64,000 nt of DNA, from positions 51,688 to 115,687 of the forward strand of contig CABXYJ010000002.1 in NCBI GenBank assembly GCA_902516345.1, written 5' to 3'. Positions 29,232 through 37,857 of this stretch are shown one piece after another. Source of the DNA: an uncultured Pelagibacteraceae bacterium. Lineage in GTDB: Bacteria > Pseudomonadota > Alphaproteobacteria > Pelagibacterales > Pelagibacteraceae. A program made the position numbers and the translations under genes. Each line of letters opens with the position of its first letter. Position 1 is the first letter of the stretch. The notes beneath the pieces were generated by a model that did not search any database, had not been told where the DNA came from, and saw only the letters and a program-made list of their open reading frames with translations.

Positions 29232-29726
29232 TTAACTAAAATCCTTTTCATCACTTAATTTTATAATTTCTGCGATATACTGTAATATCATTAGCAAAGC
29301 CCCCAACATCATTGATGAATATGGTATCCATAATGGTGGATCCCAAACAGTTCCTGTTGAATAATTTTTGGTAAATGCTTCCTCGAACATTAAAAATCCA
29401 AAATAAAATAAAATTAAGAAAAAAAGTAAACTTATTGAAGATGTAAAAATTTTTAATCTAATTATATTTTTTTTTGATAAAAAATCGTAAATCCATTCCA
29501 TGCTAACATGAGCTTTTTCACTTAAAACGTATACACTTCCTATAAAAGTTGAGGCAACCAATAACATGGTGACAAGTTCTGTTTGCCATGTAATTGCTCT
29601 TTGAAAAAAATATCTTTCAAAAACAAGTTCAACGATTACCAAGATTGATAAGAGCAATGCCAATACAGCGAAAGCACCACATGCTTTAGCTATATAGTCA
29701 CAAAGTTGTAGATATTTTTTTTTCAT
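29232..29726 (-). CDS. dctQ: TRAP transporter small permease subunit DctQ
   Basis: 164 residues with four transmembrane helices (about 17-36, 50-68, 88-110 and 128-150). YFFQRAITWQTELVTMLLV and the preceding VIVELVFERYF are the DctQ signature. The ATG follows directly on the T-run of a hairpin, and the only Shine-Dalgarno-like sequence (AGGGG, 7 bases upstream) is inside the hairpin's 3' arm, so translation is probably limited by that structure. Confidence 0.93.
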   Translation of the reverse strand: MKKKYLQLCDYIAKACGAFAVLALLLSILVIVELVFERYFFQRAITWQTELVTMLLVASTFIGSVYVLSEKAHVSMEWIYDFLSKKNIIRLKIFTSSISLLFFLILFYFGFLMFEEAFTKNYSTGTVWDPPLWIPYSSMMLGALLMILQYIAEIIKLSDEKDFS

Positions 29727-29762
29727 AAAAAAACCCCTATTTAATAAGAGTAAATAGGGGTT
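29727..29762 (-). terminator. Hairpin with T-run between dctP and dctQ
   Basis: On the minus strand a 12-base-pair stem AACCCCTATTTA / TAAATAGGGGTT (29762-29751 and 29743-29732) with a 7-base loop is followed by seven T that run straight into the dctQ ATG. It would end most transcripts after dctP, or protect the dctP 3' end, so the binding protein is made in excess. The 3' arm includes the AGGGG that would serve as the dctQ ribosome-binding site. Confidence 0.85.
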
Positions 29763-29776
29763 CTTTATATATTATT

Positions 29777-30787
29777 TTATTTAACTGCTAAAGCCATTTC
29801 CATCAGCTTATCGCCGCCTGGAACTTTATCAGCAAACGCTTTATGAGAAGATTTTTTAGCAATCTCTACCCATGCAGCATGATCTTTTTCACTCATGTAT
29901 ACTAACTTAACACCAGCAGCTTTATAAGCATCCTCAAACTTTTTATCTAAGTTCTCTACTTGTGCTGTCATATATTTTTCAGCAACTTTTCCAGCAGCCA
30001 TTAAAGCATTTTGTTGTTTTGAATTTAAAGCATCAAAAGACTTTTTTGACATTAAAATTGGCTCATACATAAACCATAAACCAAATTTTCCCGGAGGTGT
30101 CGCACATGAAACTTGTTCGTAAATTTTGTAACTTACAAAACTTCCAGAACTAGTATTTGCTCCAGTCAATACACCAGTTTGTAAACCAGTATAAATCTCT
30201 GATGATGGCATACTTTGTATACCTGCACCTGCTGCTTCTAACATTTGGTTAAATGCTTTACCTGCAGCTCTCATAACTTGACCTTTTGCATCACTAGGAT
30301 TTTTTATACATTTTGACTTTGAAGCAAAGCCACCGCCTAACCATGCATCAGATAAAACTACTACACCAGCATCGTTAATTATTCTTTTAATCTCAGTCAT
30401 CATTGGTCCTTTATTAAATCTCAATGCATGATCATGATTTTTTACTGTACCTGGCATTAAAGTAGCATCAAATTCAGGATGGAACTTAGACGCATAAGCT
30501 AATGGAAAAGCAGAAATATCCAGTTGACCAGTTGTCATCGGTTTCCACTGTTCCTTAGGTTTGTATAATGATTTAGCTGGATAAATTCTTATATCTATTC
30601 CAACGTTTGCTTTTTTAACTTCGTCAGCAATGATTTGTACCATTTCATGACGCGGATCAAAAGATCCATCAGCTCTTGGTGTTCCAGGCCATTGGTGACT
30701 TGCTTTTAGCGTTACAGCATAAGCAGAACCAATAGTAGTAAGAACAAAAGCTAATGAAGTTAAATATAAAGATATTTTTTTTAACAT
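29777..30787 (-). CDS. dctP: TRAP transporter substrate-binding protein DctP
   Basis: 336-residue periplasmic binding protein. I place the start at 30787, with AGAGGG 7 bases upstream, because the residues from there give a classic signal peptide (MLKKISLYLTSLAF... cleaved after SAYA); the frame is open 63 bases further upstream but that would spoil the signal. A DctP-type Arg near residue 146 to 150 (VMRAAGKAFNQ) would bind the substrate carboxylate. FGLWFMYEPILMS is a late family segment. Ligand unknown, probably a carboxylic acid. Confidence 0.93.
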   Translation of the reverse strand: MLKKISLYLTSLAFVLTTIGSAYAVTLKASHQWPGTPRADGSFDPRHEMVQIIADEVKKANVGIDIRIYPAKSLYKPKEQWKPMTTGQLDISAFPLAYASKFHPEFDATLMPGTVKNHDHALRFNKGPMMTEIKRIINDAGVVVLSDAWLGGGFASKSKCIKNPSDAKGQVMRAAGKAFNQMLEAAGAGIQSMPSSEIYTGLQTGVLTGANTSSGSFVSYKIYEQVSCATPPGKFGLWFMYEPILMSKKSFDALNSKQQNALMAAGKVAEKYMTAQVENLDKKFEDAYKAAGVKLVYMSEKDHAAWVEIAKKSSHKAFADKVPGGDKLMEMALAVK

Positions 30788-30832
30788 TATTTTTCCCTCT
30801 ATTGTTATTTTTAATATTTCAATTAAAGTGAA

Positions 30833-30844
30833 CTTATTAATAAG
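30833..30844. promoter_or_regulatory. Palindrome CTTATTAATAAG in the dctP/CoA-transferase divergent promoter region
   Basis: A perfect 12-base palindrome lies in the 95-base spacer between divergent dctP and the CoA-transferase gene, 46 bases from the dctP start and 39 from the other. Position between two divergent starts fits an operator controlling both. It is all A/T except its ends, so chance occurrence in this composition is quite possible. Confidence 0.35.
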
Positions 30845-30882
30845 AGTCAAGTCGCCAAAAACTCAAATATGACAGAAATTAT

Positions 30883-32025
30883 ATGGATGGACCTTTAAAA
30901 AACCTGCTAGTTGTTGATTTAACAAGGGTATTAGTTGGCCCCTACTGCACTATGATACTATCCGATCTAGGTGCGAGAGTTATAAAAATTGAAGCTCCAG
31001 AAATTGGAGATGATTCAAGAAAATTTGGACCATTTATAAAAGAATATTCTGCATATTTTATGTCACTTAACAGAGGTAAAGAAAGTATTGCTTTAAATTT
31101 GAAAAATTTAGAAGATAAAAAAATTTTTGATAAAATCTTATCAAAAGCAGATATTTTGGTAGAAAACTTTAAACCAGGTACTCTTGAGAAATGGGGATAT
31201 GGTTGGAAAGAGGTTAACAAAAAATACCCAAAATTAATTTATGCATCTGCATCTGGGTTTGGGCAAACAGGTCCTCTAAAAGAATTGCCCGCTTATGACA
31301 TGGTTGTGCAAGGAATGGGTGGCTTGATGAGTGTAACAGGACAACCAAATTCTGAACCCACAAGAGTTGGTACATCTATAGGAGATATCACTGCAGGTTT
31401 ATTTACTGCGATAGGTATTAATGCTGCACTTTACGATAGACAAAAAACAGGAAAAGGAATGTTTATAGATGTGTCAATGTTAGATTGTCAAATTGCAATT
31501 TTAGAAAATGCTATTGCTCGTTATCTCTCAAAAAATGAAATTCCTAAACCTATGGGTTCACGTCATCCGTCTATAGCTCCATTCGAAGCCTTTAAAACAA
31601 AAGATAGTCATATAATTATAGCAGCAGGTAATGATAAGTTATTTGAAAAACTTTGTAATGTATTAAAAATTTCAGATATTAGTCAAAATTCTAAGTTTTC
31701 CGATAATTCATCAAGAGCAAAAAATATAGATGAATTAAAAATAATTTTAGAAAAAAAATTATCGTCAAAAAATACTCAAGATTGGATTAAAGAAATGGAA
31801 AAAGAAAAAATCCCTTGTGGGCCAATATTCAATATAAAGGAGGCAGTTGAAAATCCTCAAATTGAATCAAGAAATATGATTGTTGAGGCTTATCATAAAG
31901 TAATAGGTAATTTTAAGTTAGCCGGAAACCCTATCAAAATGTCATCTTATAACGATGAAAAAAAAAGGGGAGATATTCCTGATCTTGACGAACATAGAAA
32001 AAAGATTTTAGAGGAATTTAATTAA
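30883..32025 (+). CDS. CoA-transferase family III (CaiB/BaiF)
   Basis: 380 residues. [22 protein letters not shown] at the N-terminus and DDSRKFGPF are family III marks; the catalytic aspartate is in FIDVSMLDC (about residue 192-200; the Asp in DVSMLD). These enzymes move CoA between organic acids. The gene is divergent from the TRAP transporter, so it may activate the imported acid. Its last four bases overlap the convergent rpoZ. Confidence 0.92.
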   Translation: MDGPLKNLLVVDLTRVLVGPYCTMILSDLGARVIKIEAPEIGDDSRKFGPFIKEYSAYFMSLNRGKESIALNLKNLEDKKIFDKILSKADILVENFKPGTLEKWGYGWKEVNKKYPKLIYASASGFGQTGPLKELPAYDMVVQGMGGLMSVTGQPNSEPTRVGTSIGDITAGLFTAIGINAALYDRQKTGKGMFIDVSMLDCQIAILENAIARYLSKNEIPKPMGSRHPSIAPFEAFKTKDSHIIIAAGNDKLFEKLCNVLKISDISQNSKFSDNSSRAKNIDELKIILEKKLSSKNTQDWIKEMEKEKIPCGPIFNIKEAVENPQIESRNMIVEAYHKVIGNFKLAGNPIKMSSYNDEKKRGDIPDLDEHRKKILEEFN

Positions 32026-32549
32026 TTATTTTCGTTATCTTCTGATGAGGTCTCTGATATTTGATTCTCTGCTTCTGAGACTTGATCAAGTGAAATACTC
32101 TCTTCTGATTGTGAGTCTTCCTCCAAAGGTGTCTCTACTTCTGGCTTAGCTGTTTCTGATAATTCTGCTAAATCATCCTTTGAAACCTGAATTTTTTCAG
32201 GAGCTTTTCTTGCTCTCTTTGATGGTAATATTGGTGTTCCGCTTTTAGAGATCTCACCTTTATAAAGACTGTCAAAATCATCTCCAACATCCTCATCTGT
32301 TTCAGCTCCATCATCAACTTGCTCAACATGTTTTCTTAATTTGTAAATTGCATTTTCAGTTAAATCAGGAACTTTAATTTTTTCCTCTGCTATCTCTCTT
32401 AAAGAAATAACCGTATTCTTATCATTATCTCTATCTAAGGTTGGTTCAATTCCTGAATTAAGTTGAGTAGCTCTTTCTTTAGCTACTAGGACTAATTCAT
32501 ATGGACTATCAACTTTATCAGTACAATCTTCTACAGTCACTCTTGCCAT
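32022..32549 (-). CDS. rpoZ: RNA polymerase omega subunit with long acidic C-terminal tail
   Basis: The first 60 residues are a normal omega: [29 protein letters not shown] and [12 protein letters not shown]. Omega holds the beta' subunit in RNA polymerase and can bind ppGpp. The remaining roughly 115 residues are low-complexity and strongly acidic (runs of Glu, Asp, Ser), interrupted by a basic patch ([11 protein letters not shown]). Total 175 residues compared with about 90 to 135 in most alphaproteobacteria. It is not next to spoT here. Confidence 0.93.
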   Translation of the reverse strand: MARVTVEDCTDKVDSPYELVLVAKERATQLNSGIEPTLDRDNDKNTVISLREIAEEKIKVPDLTENAIYKLRKHVEQVDDGAETDEDVGDDFDSLYKGEISKSGTPILPSKRARKAPEKIQVSKDDLAELSETAKPEVETPLEEDSQSEESISLDQVSEAENQISETSSEDNENN

Positions 32550-32591
32550 GGCCAGTATCTATACAGTGAAGCTTAAAAAATCAAGGAGATT

Positions 32592-33800
32592 TTATATATA
32601 TTTTGGATTTAGCTTATTTCTCACAAAAAAGAGGAGAGTAATAGATACAGAGATATATACAAAAGATACCAAAGCTATCTGTTCAATAGAAAATCCTTGG
32701 TCAATTAAAAGACCAAATAAAGCAGTTCCAAAGGCAGTAGAAAATACCATTAATGCTGTAGAAAGAGCTTTGATAGATCCAATATGTTTAACTCCATAAA
32801 TTTCAGCCCATATAGAAGATCCTAAAACGTTGGCCAAACCATTTGAAATACCAATTAAACCCAAAAATATAAATGCTGTCATGGATGTATTAAAAAAAAT
32901 CAAGACTAAAGTAGATAACATTAACGGAATATTCATAAAGATGAGTAATTTTCTACTAGTAAACTTATCAATTAAAAAACCAGAGACTATTAAAGTTACT
33001 ACTGATAAAATCGAATAAACCATAAATGATTGGGCAATGACAAAAGTTCCCCAATCTTTAGACTCAGTAATAAAAGATTGATATACAAATACTCCAGTAG
33101 CAATCCATGGCATGGCTAACATATTCAAACAGATAATATAAAATCTGTAATCTTTTAAAACTTCAATTCTTTTCCATTGAAAAATATCCTTTTCTTTATG
33201 ATCATTTTTTTTTACTTCTTCCCTTGAATCAAAATTTAAATTTTTAATTAAGATAAAAGAAACCATTGGTAGAAATATTAAAACTAAGATCGATACTGAA
33301 ATCCAAATACTTTGCCAAGTTGTAATTGTTAATAAATATACAATTAAAACTGGTAAAATGAATTCTGCTGTTGAAAGACCAAACCAACCAGTGCTTAATG
33401 CCTTCCCTCTAGATTTTGTAAAGTATCTTGAAATGGTAGTTGTAGCAGTATGAGACATCATCCCTTGTCCTGAAAATCTCATTAAAAATATTGCAATAAA
33501 TAAAAAAGTAACAGATGAAATTTTTGAAAAGAAAAAACATGAAAAGGAAAGAAGTAAAGTTACAAAAAATGCAAATTTAAAAATATTGATATCATCGATT
33601 TTTTTTCCTACCCAAATTAACAGAAAGCTACTCAATAAAGTTGCTGAGGCATAAATTGATCCAAATTGTCCCTGGGTAATAGAGAGAGTGTCACGTATAC
33701 TTGAATTAAATAGACCAAGAAAAAAACTCTGTCCAAAACTTGAAAAAAATGTAAATATAAAACCAAATATAATTACTTTTAAACTTAAACTCTTAAACAT
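32592..33800 (-). CDS. Major facilitator superfamily transporter
   Basis: 402 residues and 12 hydrophobic segments. The central cytoplasmic loop (about residues 190-215) is charged, and the MFS loop 2-3 motif is visible as WVGKKIDDINIFK. A loop reading ATTTISRYFTKSRGKALSTGWFG lies between helices 4 and 5, as in the monocarboxylate/OFA-type branch. Direction and substrate cannot be inferred. It lies 42 bases upstream of rpoZ's start (same strand) and 11 bases from the divergent dehydrogenase. Confidence 0.85.
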   Translation of the reverse strand: MFKSLSLKVIIFGFIFTFFSSFGQSFFLGLFNSSIRDTLSITQGQFGSIYASATLLSSFLLIWVGKKIDDINIFKFAFFVTLLLSFSCFFFSKISSVTFLFIAIFLMRFSGQGMMSHTATTTISRYFTKSRGKALSTGWFGLSTAEFILPVLIVYLLTITTWQSIWISVSILVLIFLPMVSFILIKNLNFDSREEVKKNDHKEKDIFQWKRIEVLKDYRFYIICLNMLAMPWIATGVFVYQSFITESKDWGTFVIAQSFMVYSILSVVTLIVSGFLIDKFTSRKLLIFMNIPLMLSTLVLIFFNTSMTAFIFLGLIGISNGLANVLGSSIWAEIYGVKHIGSIKALSTALMVFSTAFGTALFGLLIDQGFSIEQIALVSFVYISVSITLLFFVRNKLNPKYI

Positions 33801-33811
33801 ATATTAAAATT

Positions 33812-34681
33812 ATGACTTGTAATGTTGCTTTCATAGGTCTTGGGGTAATGGGCTACCCAATGGCTGGTTATATATCAAAAGCCGGACACAATGTAACTGT
33901 TTTTAATAGAACTAAATCTAAAGCTGAAAAATGGATCGGTGAATACAATGGTAAAATGGCTGAAACTCCTGCAGAGGCAGCAAAAGATGCTGAATATATT
34001 TTTACCTGTGTTGGTAATGACAATGATTTAAGAGAGGTCACTTTTGGTGATAATGGTGTTTTTAAAACAATTAAAAAAGGATCCGTCTATATTGATAACA
34101 CCACTGCTTCAGCAACTATAGCAAGAGAAATTCATGCGTATGCAAAAAAAAATGGTTTTGGATCATTAGATGCTCCAGTTTCTGGTGGACAGGCGGGTGC
34201 TGAGAACGGTGCATTGACAGTAATGATTGGTGGAGATCAAGCTGACTTTGATAAAGCAAAAGATAAAATAGATTGTTACAGTAAAAAAATGAAATTACTT
34301 GGTGGTCCTGGTAATGGTCAACTAGCTAAAATGGTTAATCAAATTTGTATAGCAGGTTTAGTTCAGGGATTATCTGAAGCGATTAACTTTGGAATGAAAG
34401 CTGGATTAAATATGGAGAATGTTATTGAAGTCATTTCAAAAGGTGCAGCTCAATCATGGCAGATGGAAAATAGATATAAAACTATGATTGATGACAAATT
34501 TGATTTTGGTTTTGCAGTTGATTGGATGAGAAAAGATTTAAAAATTGCAATGGATGAAGCTAAAGATAATGGCTCATTGTTACCTGTAACTGAATTGGTT
34601 GATAAATATTACGGAGAAGTACAAGGAATGGGTGGTAATCGTTGGGATACCTCAAGCTTAATAAAAAGATTTAGAAAGTAA
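33812..34681 (+). CDS. NAD(P)-dependent beta-hydroxyacid dehydrogenase (HIBADH/GarR family)
   Basis: 289 residues. GLGVMGYPMAGYISKAGH (about 9-26) is the Rossmann dinucleotide motif, DAPVSGGQAGAENG (about 116-129) is the substrate motif and the catalytic lysine is in GNGQLAKMVNQ (about K171). Family members oxidise 3-hydroxyisobutyrate, tartronate semialdehyde, succinic semialdehyde and similar. Arg after the Rossmann motif (FNRTKSKAE) suggests NADP preference. Substrate unassigned. Three bases separate it from the flavin protein gene. Confidence 0.9.
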   Translation: MTCNVAFIGLGVMGYPMAGYISKAGHNVTVFNRTKSKAEKWIGEYNGKMAETPAEAAKDAEYIFTCVGNDNDLREVTFGDNGVFKTIKKGSVYIDNTTASATIAREIHAYAKKNGFGSLDAPVSGGQAGAENGALTVMIGGDQADFDKAKDKIDCYSKKMKLLGGPGNGQLAKMVNQICIAGLVQGLSEAINFGMKAGLNMENVIEVISKGAAQSWQMENRYKTMIDDKFDFGFAVDWMRKDLKIAMDEAKDNGSLLPVTELVDKYYGEVQGMGGNRWDTSSLIKRFRK

Positions 34682-34684
34682 AGT

Positions 34685-35284
34685 ATGCAGCCAGCATACT
34701 ATGAAGATTTAGAAGAAATTCAAAACAAATATTGGTCTATGTTGGATGATGCTGTATCCAACAGAAGTTCACCATTTAGAATTCCAGTTTTTATTTGCGC
34801 TCATCAAAATGAAGTTGATGGTAGAATAGTTGTCTTACGTAAATCAGACAGAGAAGGTAAACTCTTACAGTTTCATACTGATTTAAGATCTCCAAAGGTG
34901 GATATACTAAAAAATAATAAAAATGCCTCTTTAGTTTTTTACGATAAAGAAGAAAAAATACAATTAAGAGTTAAAGTAGAGTGTGAGGTAAACAATCAAA
35001 ATTCTATAACTGAAAAGTCTTGGAAAAAAACTCAACATATAAGCAGACGTTGCTATTTAACAGATAGTCCTCCAGGGACTACATCAGATGATCCAACATC
35101 AGGAATGATATCGAAATTAGAAGATTTTGATTATACTATGGAACAAAGTGAAGAAGGTTATAAGAACTTTACCGTAATTAAATGTAAAATTAAATCTGTC
35201 GAATGGCTATATCTTGCTGCTAAAGGACATCGAAGAGCTAAGTTTGATTTGGAAACAAACAAGAATGATTGGTTAGTTCCTTAA
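34685..35284 (+). CDS. Pyridoxamine 5'-phosphate oxidase-like FMN-binding protein
   Basis: 199-residue split-barrel flavoprotein. GRIVVLRKSDREGKLLQFHTDLRSPKV region and ASLVFYDKEEKIQLRVK are typical of the general PNPOx/Alr4036-like family rather than true PdxH, which would end in the RLxP signature; here the C-terminus is RAKFDLETNKNDWLVP, a variant. Function as FMN-dependent oxidase or reductase is unknown. It seems cotranscribed with the preceding dehydrogenase. Confidence 0.8.
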   Translation: MQPAYYEDLEEIQNKYWSMLDDAVSNRSSPFRIPVFICAHQNEVDGRIVVLRKSDREGKLLQFHTDLRSPKVDILKNNKNASLVFYDKEEKIQLRVKVECEVNNQNSITEKSWKKTQHISRRCYLTDSPPGTTSDDPTSGMISKLEDFDYTMEQSEEGYKNFTVIKCKIKSVEWLYLAAKGHRRAKFDLETNKNDWLVP

Positions 35285-35285
35285 A

Positions 35286-35726
35286 TTATTTTTCAATAGC
35301 AGCTAATTTTTTTTTTAATTTAACTGATAAATTTGTGAACCACTCTCCTTCTTTCCCAGACTCTGGTAAAACAGCGCCATATTCTATCATTTGTGAAGGA
35401 GGAAGATCATTAATATAAACCCAAACTTGGGTTTCATCTAATTTGGAATTTTTTATTAATACATGTTTTAAATCTGAAATTAATTCGTCTTTTATCTCTT
35501 TTGATCGACCTGCTCTAATTTGACCAAGTAAAAATAATGAGGGTTCTTTTACTTTTTTTCCACCCATAAAATGATTATTTTTTTTTGTTTTATTAAATAT
35601 TACTTGAGCAAAATAAGTATTCGCACCAGTTACTACATTATGAACTTTAGTTATACCTTCTGCTAATTTTTTTTGTTGTCTTGAGGATAAATTAAAGTTT
35701 GAATTTGTGACTGTATATGTTGGCAT
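35286..35726 (-). CDS. Tautomerase superfamily protein of the cis-3-chloroacrylate dehalogenase (cis-CaaD) family
   Basis: 146 residues. After removal of Met, the six catalytic residues of cis-CaaD occur at the same numbers: P1, H28, R70, R73, Y103 and E114. The segment WVYINDLPPSQMIEYG aligns with the corresponding cis-CaaD segment as I remember it, as does EGEWFTNLS later. cis-CaaD hydrates cis-3-haloacrylates using Pro1 as an acid; its homologue Cg10062 hydrates acetylene carboxylates, and natural substrates of most relatives are unknown. It is one base from the secreted hydrolase gene on the same strand. Confidence 0.88.
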   Translation of the reverse strand: MPTYTVTNSNFNLSSRQQKKLAEGITKVHNVVTGANTYFAQVIFNKTKKNNHFMGGKKVKEPSLFLLGQIRAGRSKEIKDELISDLKHVLIKNSKLDETQVWVYINDLPPSQMIEYGAVLPESGKEGEWFTNLSVKLKKKLAAIEK

Positions 35727-35727
35727 A

Positions 35728-36753
35728 TTAATTAAGAAGTTCCTTTTTAAAAAATTTTACAAACTTAGATTTAAAGTATTTACCCTTATCGCCTCCAACA
35801 TGTGCACCATTTTTTATACAACTGTCCATCCACCATGCTTTGGCCCATTTATAATTGGGATCAGTTGAACTCGTTGTTCCATCATCATTAGTGAAAAAAC
35901 CTGGACAATTAGTAAATACCATACCGTCTTTTTCCCACTCTTCTTCATAATTGGCTGTAAAGCCATGATGCCAACCTTTTTTAACTGTAACTTCTATATT
36001 TCCACCATTAGCTCTAATTTTTTTACCAAGTTCAACACAAGGTTCTGCTGCTGTATAATCATCAGCACCACCTAATACCATCCAAGTATTTGTCTCTGGT
36101 GTTGGTGTCGGATTTTTAAACATTCCGATGCTCCAACATGGTGGCGACCTTGGTTGGGCAGCAGCAAAAAATAAATTTTTATCAATCAGTGCATCTCTTA
36201 ACTTTTTTTCTGAAGCCATAATAGAAATTGCACCGCCTCTTGACCAGCCCGTAATACCAACTTTAGTTATATTTATTTTAGGATCTTTAGATACGTGTTC
36301 GAGAGCCATAAAAGTATCAATAAAAGTAGACCAATGAGGAACCTTTTGTTGATTTGCATGAGTTGTATAAGTTCCACGAGGGGCAAAATTATCAATGAAC
36401 ATAACTGCAATTCCTTTTTTTTGTAAAGATTTGGCAGCGAGTCTGTTGAACTTAAACCATTTATTAGTAAACAAAAGTGGACCACCACTCGCATGAGCGA
36501 ACATTACTAGAGGGAAAGGTCCATCACCTTTTTTTGGATAAGCTATAAATGCATCTATTTCTAATGGTGATTTTTTATAAGTTCCATCTTTAATCTCCAT
36601 ATAATTTTTTGCATTATAGGAATTAATTTTGATCATTTGACCATTTTTAAAATATTTAGATAATTTATCTAAAGGAGATTTTAAAGGAGCTGCTATTAAT
36701 GAAGAATTAAATGTAAATAGAGAAATTAATACTATAAATATTTTTTTCATCAT
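35728..36753 (-). CDS. Secreted alpha/beta hydrolase, dienelactone-hydrolase-like
   Basis: 341 residues. A signal peptide spans about residues 1-21 (ends LIAA). The nucleophile elbow is GWSRGG (about residues 168-173), the acid is probably in GGADDYTA and the histidine in GWHHGF. GADDYTAAEPC plus DLH-like spacing indicate a periplasmic esterase or dienelactone hydrolase-like enzyme. It overlaps nothing and is immediately followed by the cis-CaaD-like gene, so the two may act on one pathway; this is inference. Confidence 0.82.
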   Translation of the reverse strand: MMKKIFIVLISLFTFNSSLIAAPLKSPLDKLSKYFKNGQMIKINSYNAKNYMEIKDGTYKKSPLEIDAFIAYPKKGDGPFPLVMFAHASGGPLLFTNKWFKFNRLAAKSLQKKGIAVMFIDNFAPRGTYTTHANQQKVPHWSTFIDTFMALEHVSKDPKINITKVGITGWSRGGAISIMASEKKLRDALIDKNLFFAAAQPRSPPCWSIGMFKNPTPTPETNTWMVLGGADDYTAAEPCVELGKKIRANGGNIEVTVKKGWHHGFTANYEEEWEKDGMVFTNCPGFFTNDDGTTSSTDPNYKWAKAWWMDSCIKNGAHVGGDKGKYFKSKFVKFFKKELLN

Positions 36754-36816
36754 ATCTGTTTAATTTAATAATTTTGAGTAAGTAAGGGTATAAGTGAACA
36801 CAGTTTTAAATTATAT

Positions 36817-37857
36817 TTACTCTAAGGCTCTACCGATAAGAGTTGAAGCACCTTCATGTCTTTCAACAGTATCAAGATATCTTTCTTCACCATCTTTACC
36901 AGTAAACATATCAACTGGTCCAGTTGCATTTGCTTCATTGTCGTGTGCCCCCTCTATAATAATTGTACCAGTTCCTTCGCTTCCTGTTGGATCTATCGTC
37001 ACAAATTTACCGTAGAAAAATACTCTTTTGTCAGCATCTGCATTATTTGTGTCATGATTGTACCAATCCATTAATTCTTGTTTCGTTTTCCCAACTTCAT
37101 ACTGAGGTGCTAATGTATCTGCAGCAGCTTTCATTGAAGGATTTATATCAACAAATTCATCAAAGTCCGTAGTTCCATCTGATTTTAAACCTCTTACAGT
37201 TGAAGCAACTATTGGAACAGATGTAATTCCAGCAGTTCCAGTATTCCACGAGTGACTTACTTGTGATTCGCCTTTTAAAGTTATTCTAGTAAACATATCT
37301 CCACTCATTTCTCCTTTTTTAAAATTTACATAAACTTTTCCTCGAGCTTGTTGCACTGCTCCATCTTGGAACACATTTTTATCAGAACTGTAAGTCAATC
37401 CGTTTGAACCAGTTGTGACTTTTGTAAGTGTCACCCAACCAGAGTCGTACATCATAGTATTTTCATCTACTGTCATTTCATAGTCGTGACCTAATTCTCT
37501 AATGTTATCATTAGCTTCTTCCATAGCTTTTACAATTTCTTCTTTGTTCTCTCCATCCTCATCTAAAGATAGACCAGATAATATGTCTGTAGCGGTTTCA
37601 TCAACTTCTAAGCCGAGTGCTGCGGCTGTTTCTTTTATTTCCTCTTTAAGTTCGGTTGAACTAATGACACTAGACGTAACACTGTTTGAATTGTTTGTGA
37701 TATTATTTGAGTTTACAACTGAATGACTCATCGAGTTAGATATCTGACTTAAAACACTCGGGCTAGCTGGAGCAGGAGCAGATACCACTGAAAAAGAATT
37801 ACTGCTTAACAACATTAAGATAATTACAGATTTTAAAATTATTAAAAAATTTCTCAT
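36817..37857 (-). CDS. Secreted Ser/Asn-rich protein, candidate cargo of the adjacent Slam-like barrel
   Basis: 346 residues. A signal peptide (about 1-27) is cut before APAPASPS, with no lipobox cysteine. Residues 30-70 are Ser/Asn/Val repeats, 70-115 are acidic and helical, and 120-340 look beta-rich with GKVYVNFKKGEMSGDMF and GTGTIIIEGAHDN, a strand pattern reminiscent of the TbpB-type barrel ('VDF.....SG') that marks type XI secretion cargo. No definite family. Its start overlaps the FecR stop by one base, so the two are coupled. Confidence 0.7.
   Translation of the reverse strand: MRNFLIILKSVIILMLLSSNSFSVVSAPAPASPSVLSQISNSMSHSVVNSNNITNNSNSVTSSVISSTELKEEIKETAAALGLEVDETATDILSGLSLDEDGENKEEIVKAMEEANDNIRELGHDYEMTVDENTMMYDSGWVTLTKVTTGSNGLTYSSDKNVFQDGAVQQARGKVYVNFKKGEMSGDMFTRITLKGESQVSHSWNTGTAGITSVPIVASTVRGLKSDGTTDFDEFVDINPSMKAAADTLAPQYEVGKTKQELMDWYNHDTNNADADKRVFFYGKFVTIDPTGSEGTGTIIIEGAHDNEANATGPVDMFTGKDGEERYLDTVERHEGASTLIGRALE

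Noticed and set aside
30788..30850. Longer start for DctP
   Set aside because: It would add 21 residues before a standard signal peptide, and the AGAGGG site is placed for the ATG at 30787.
32548..32799. 83-codon open frame on the plus strand
   Set aside because: Antisense to the end of the MFS gene and beginning at the rpoZ start region; no protein features.
36794..37172. Several 69-74 codon frames on the plus strand
   Set aside because: Three overlapping frames antisense to the secreted protein gene, mutually exclusive and without features.
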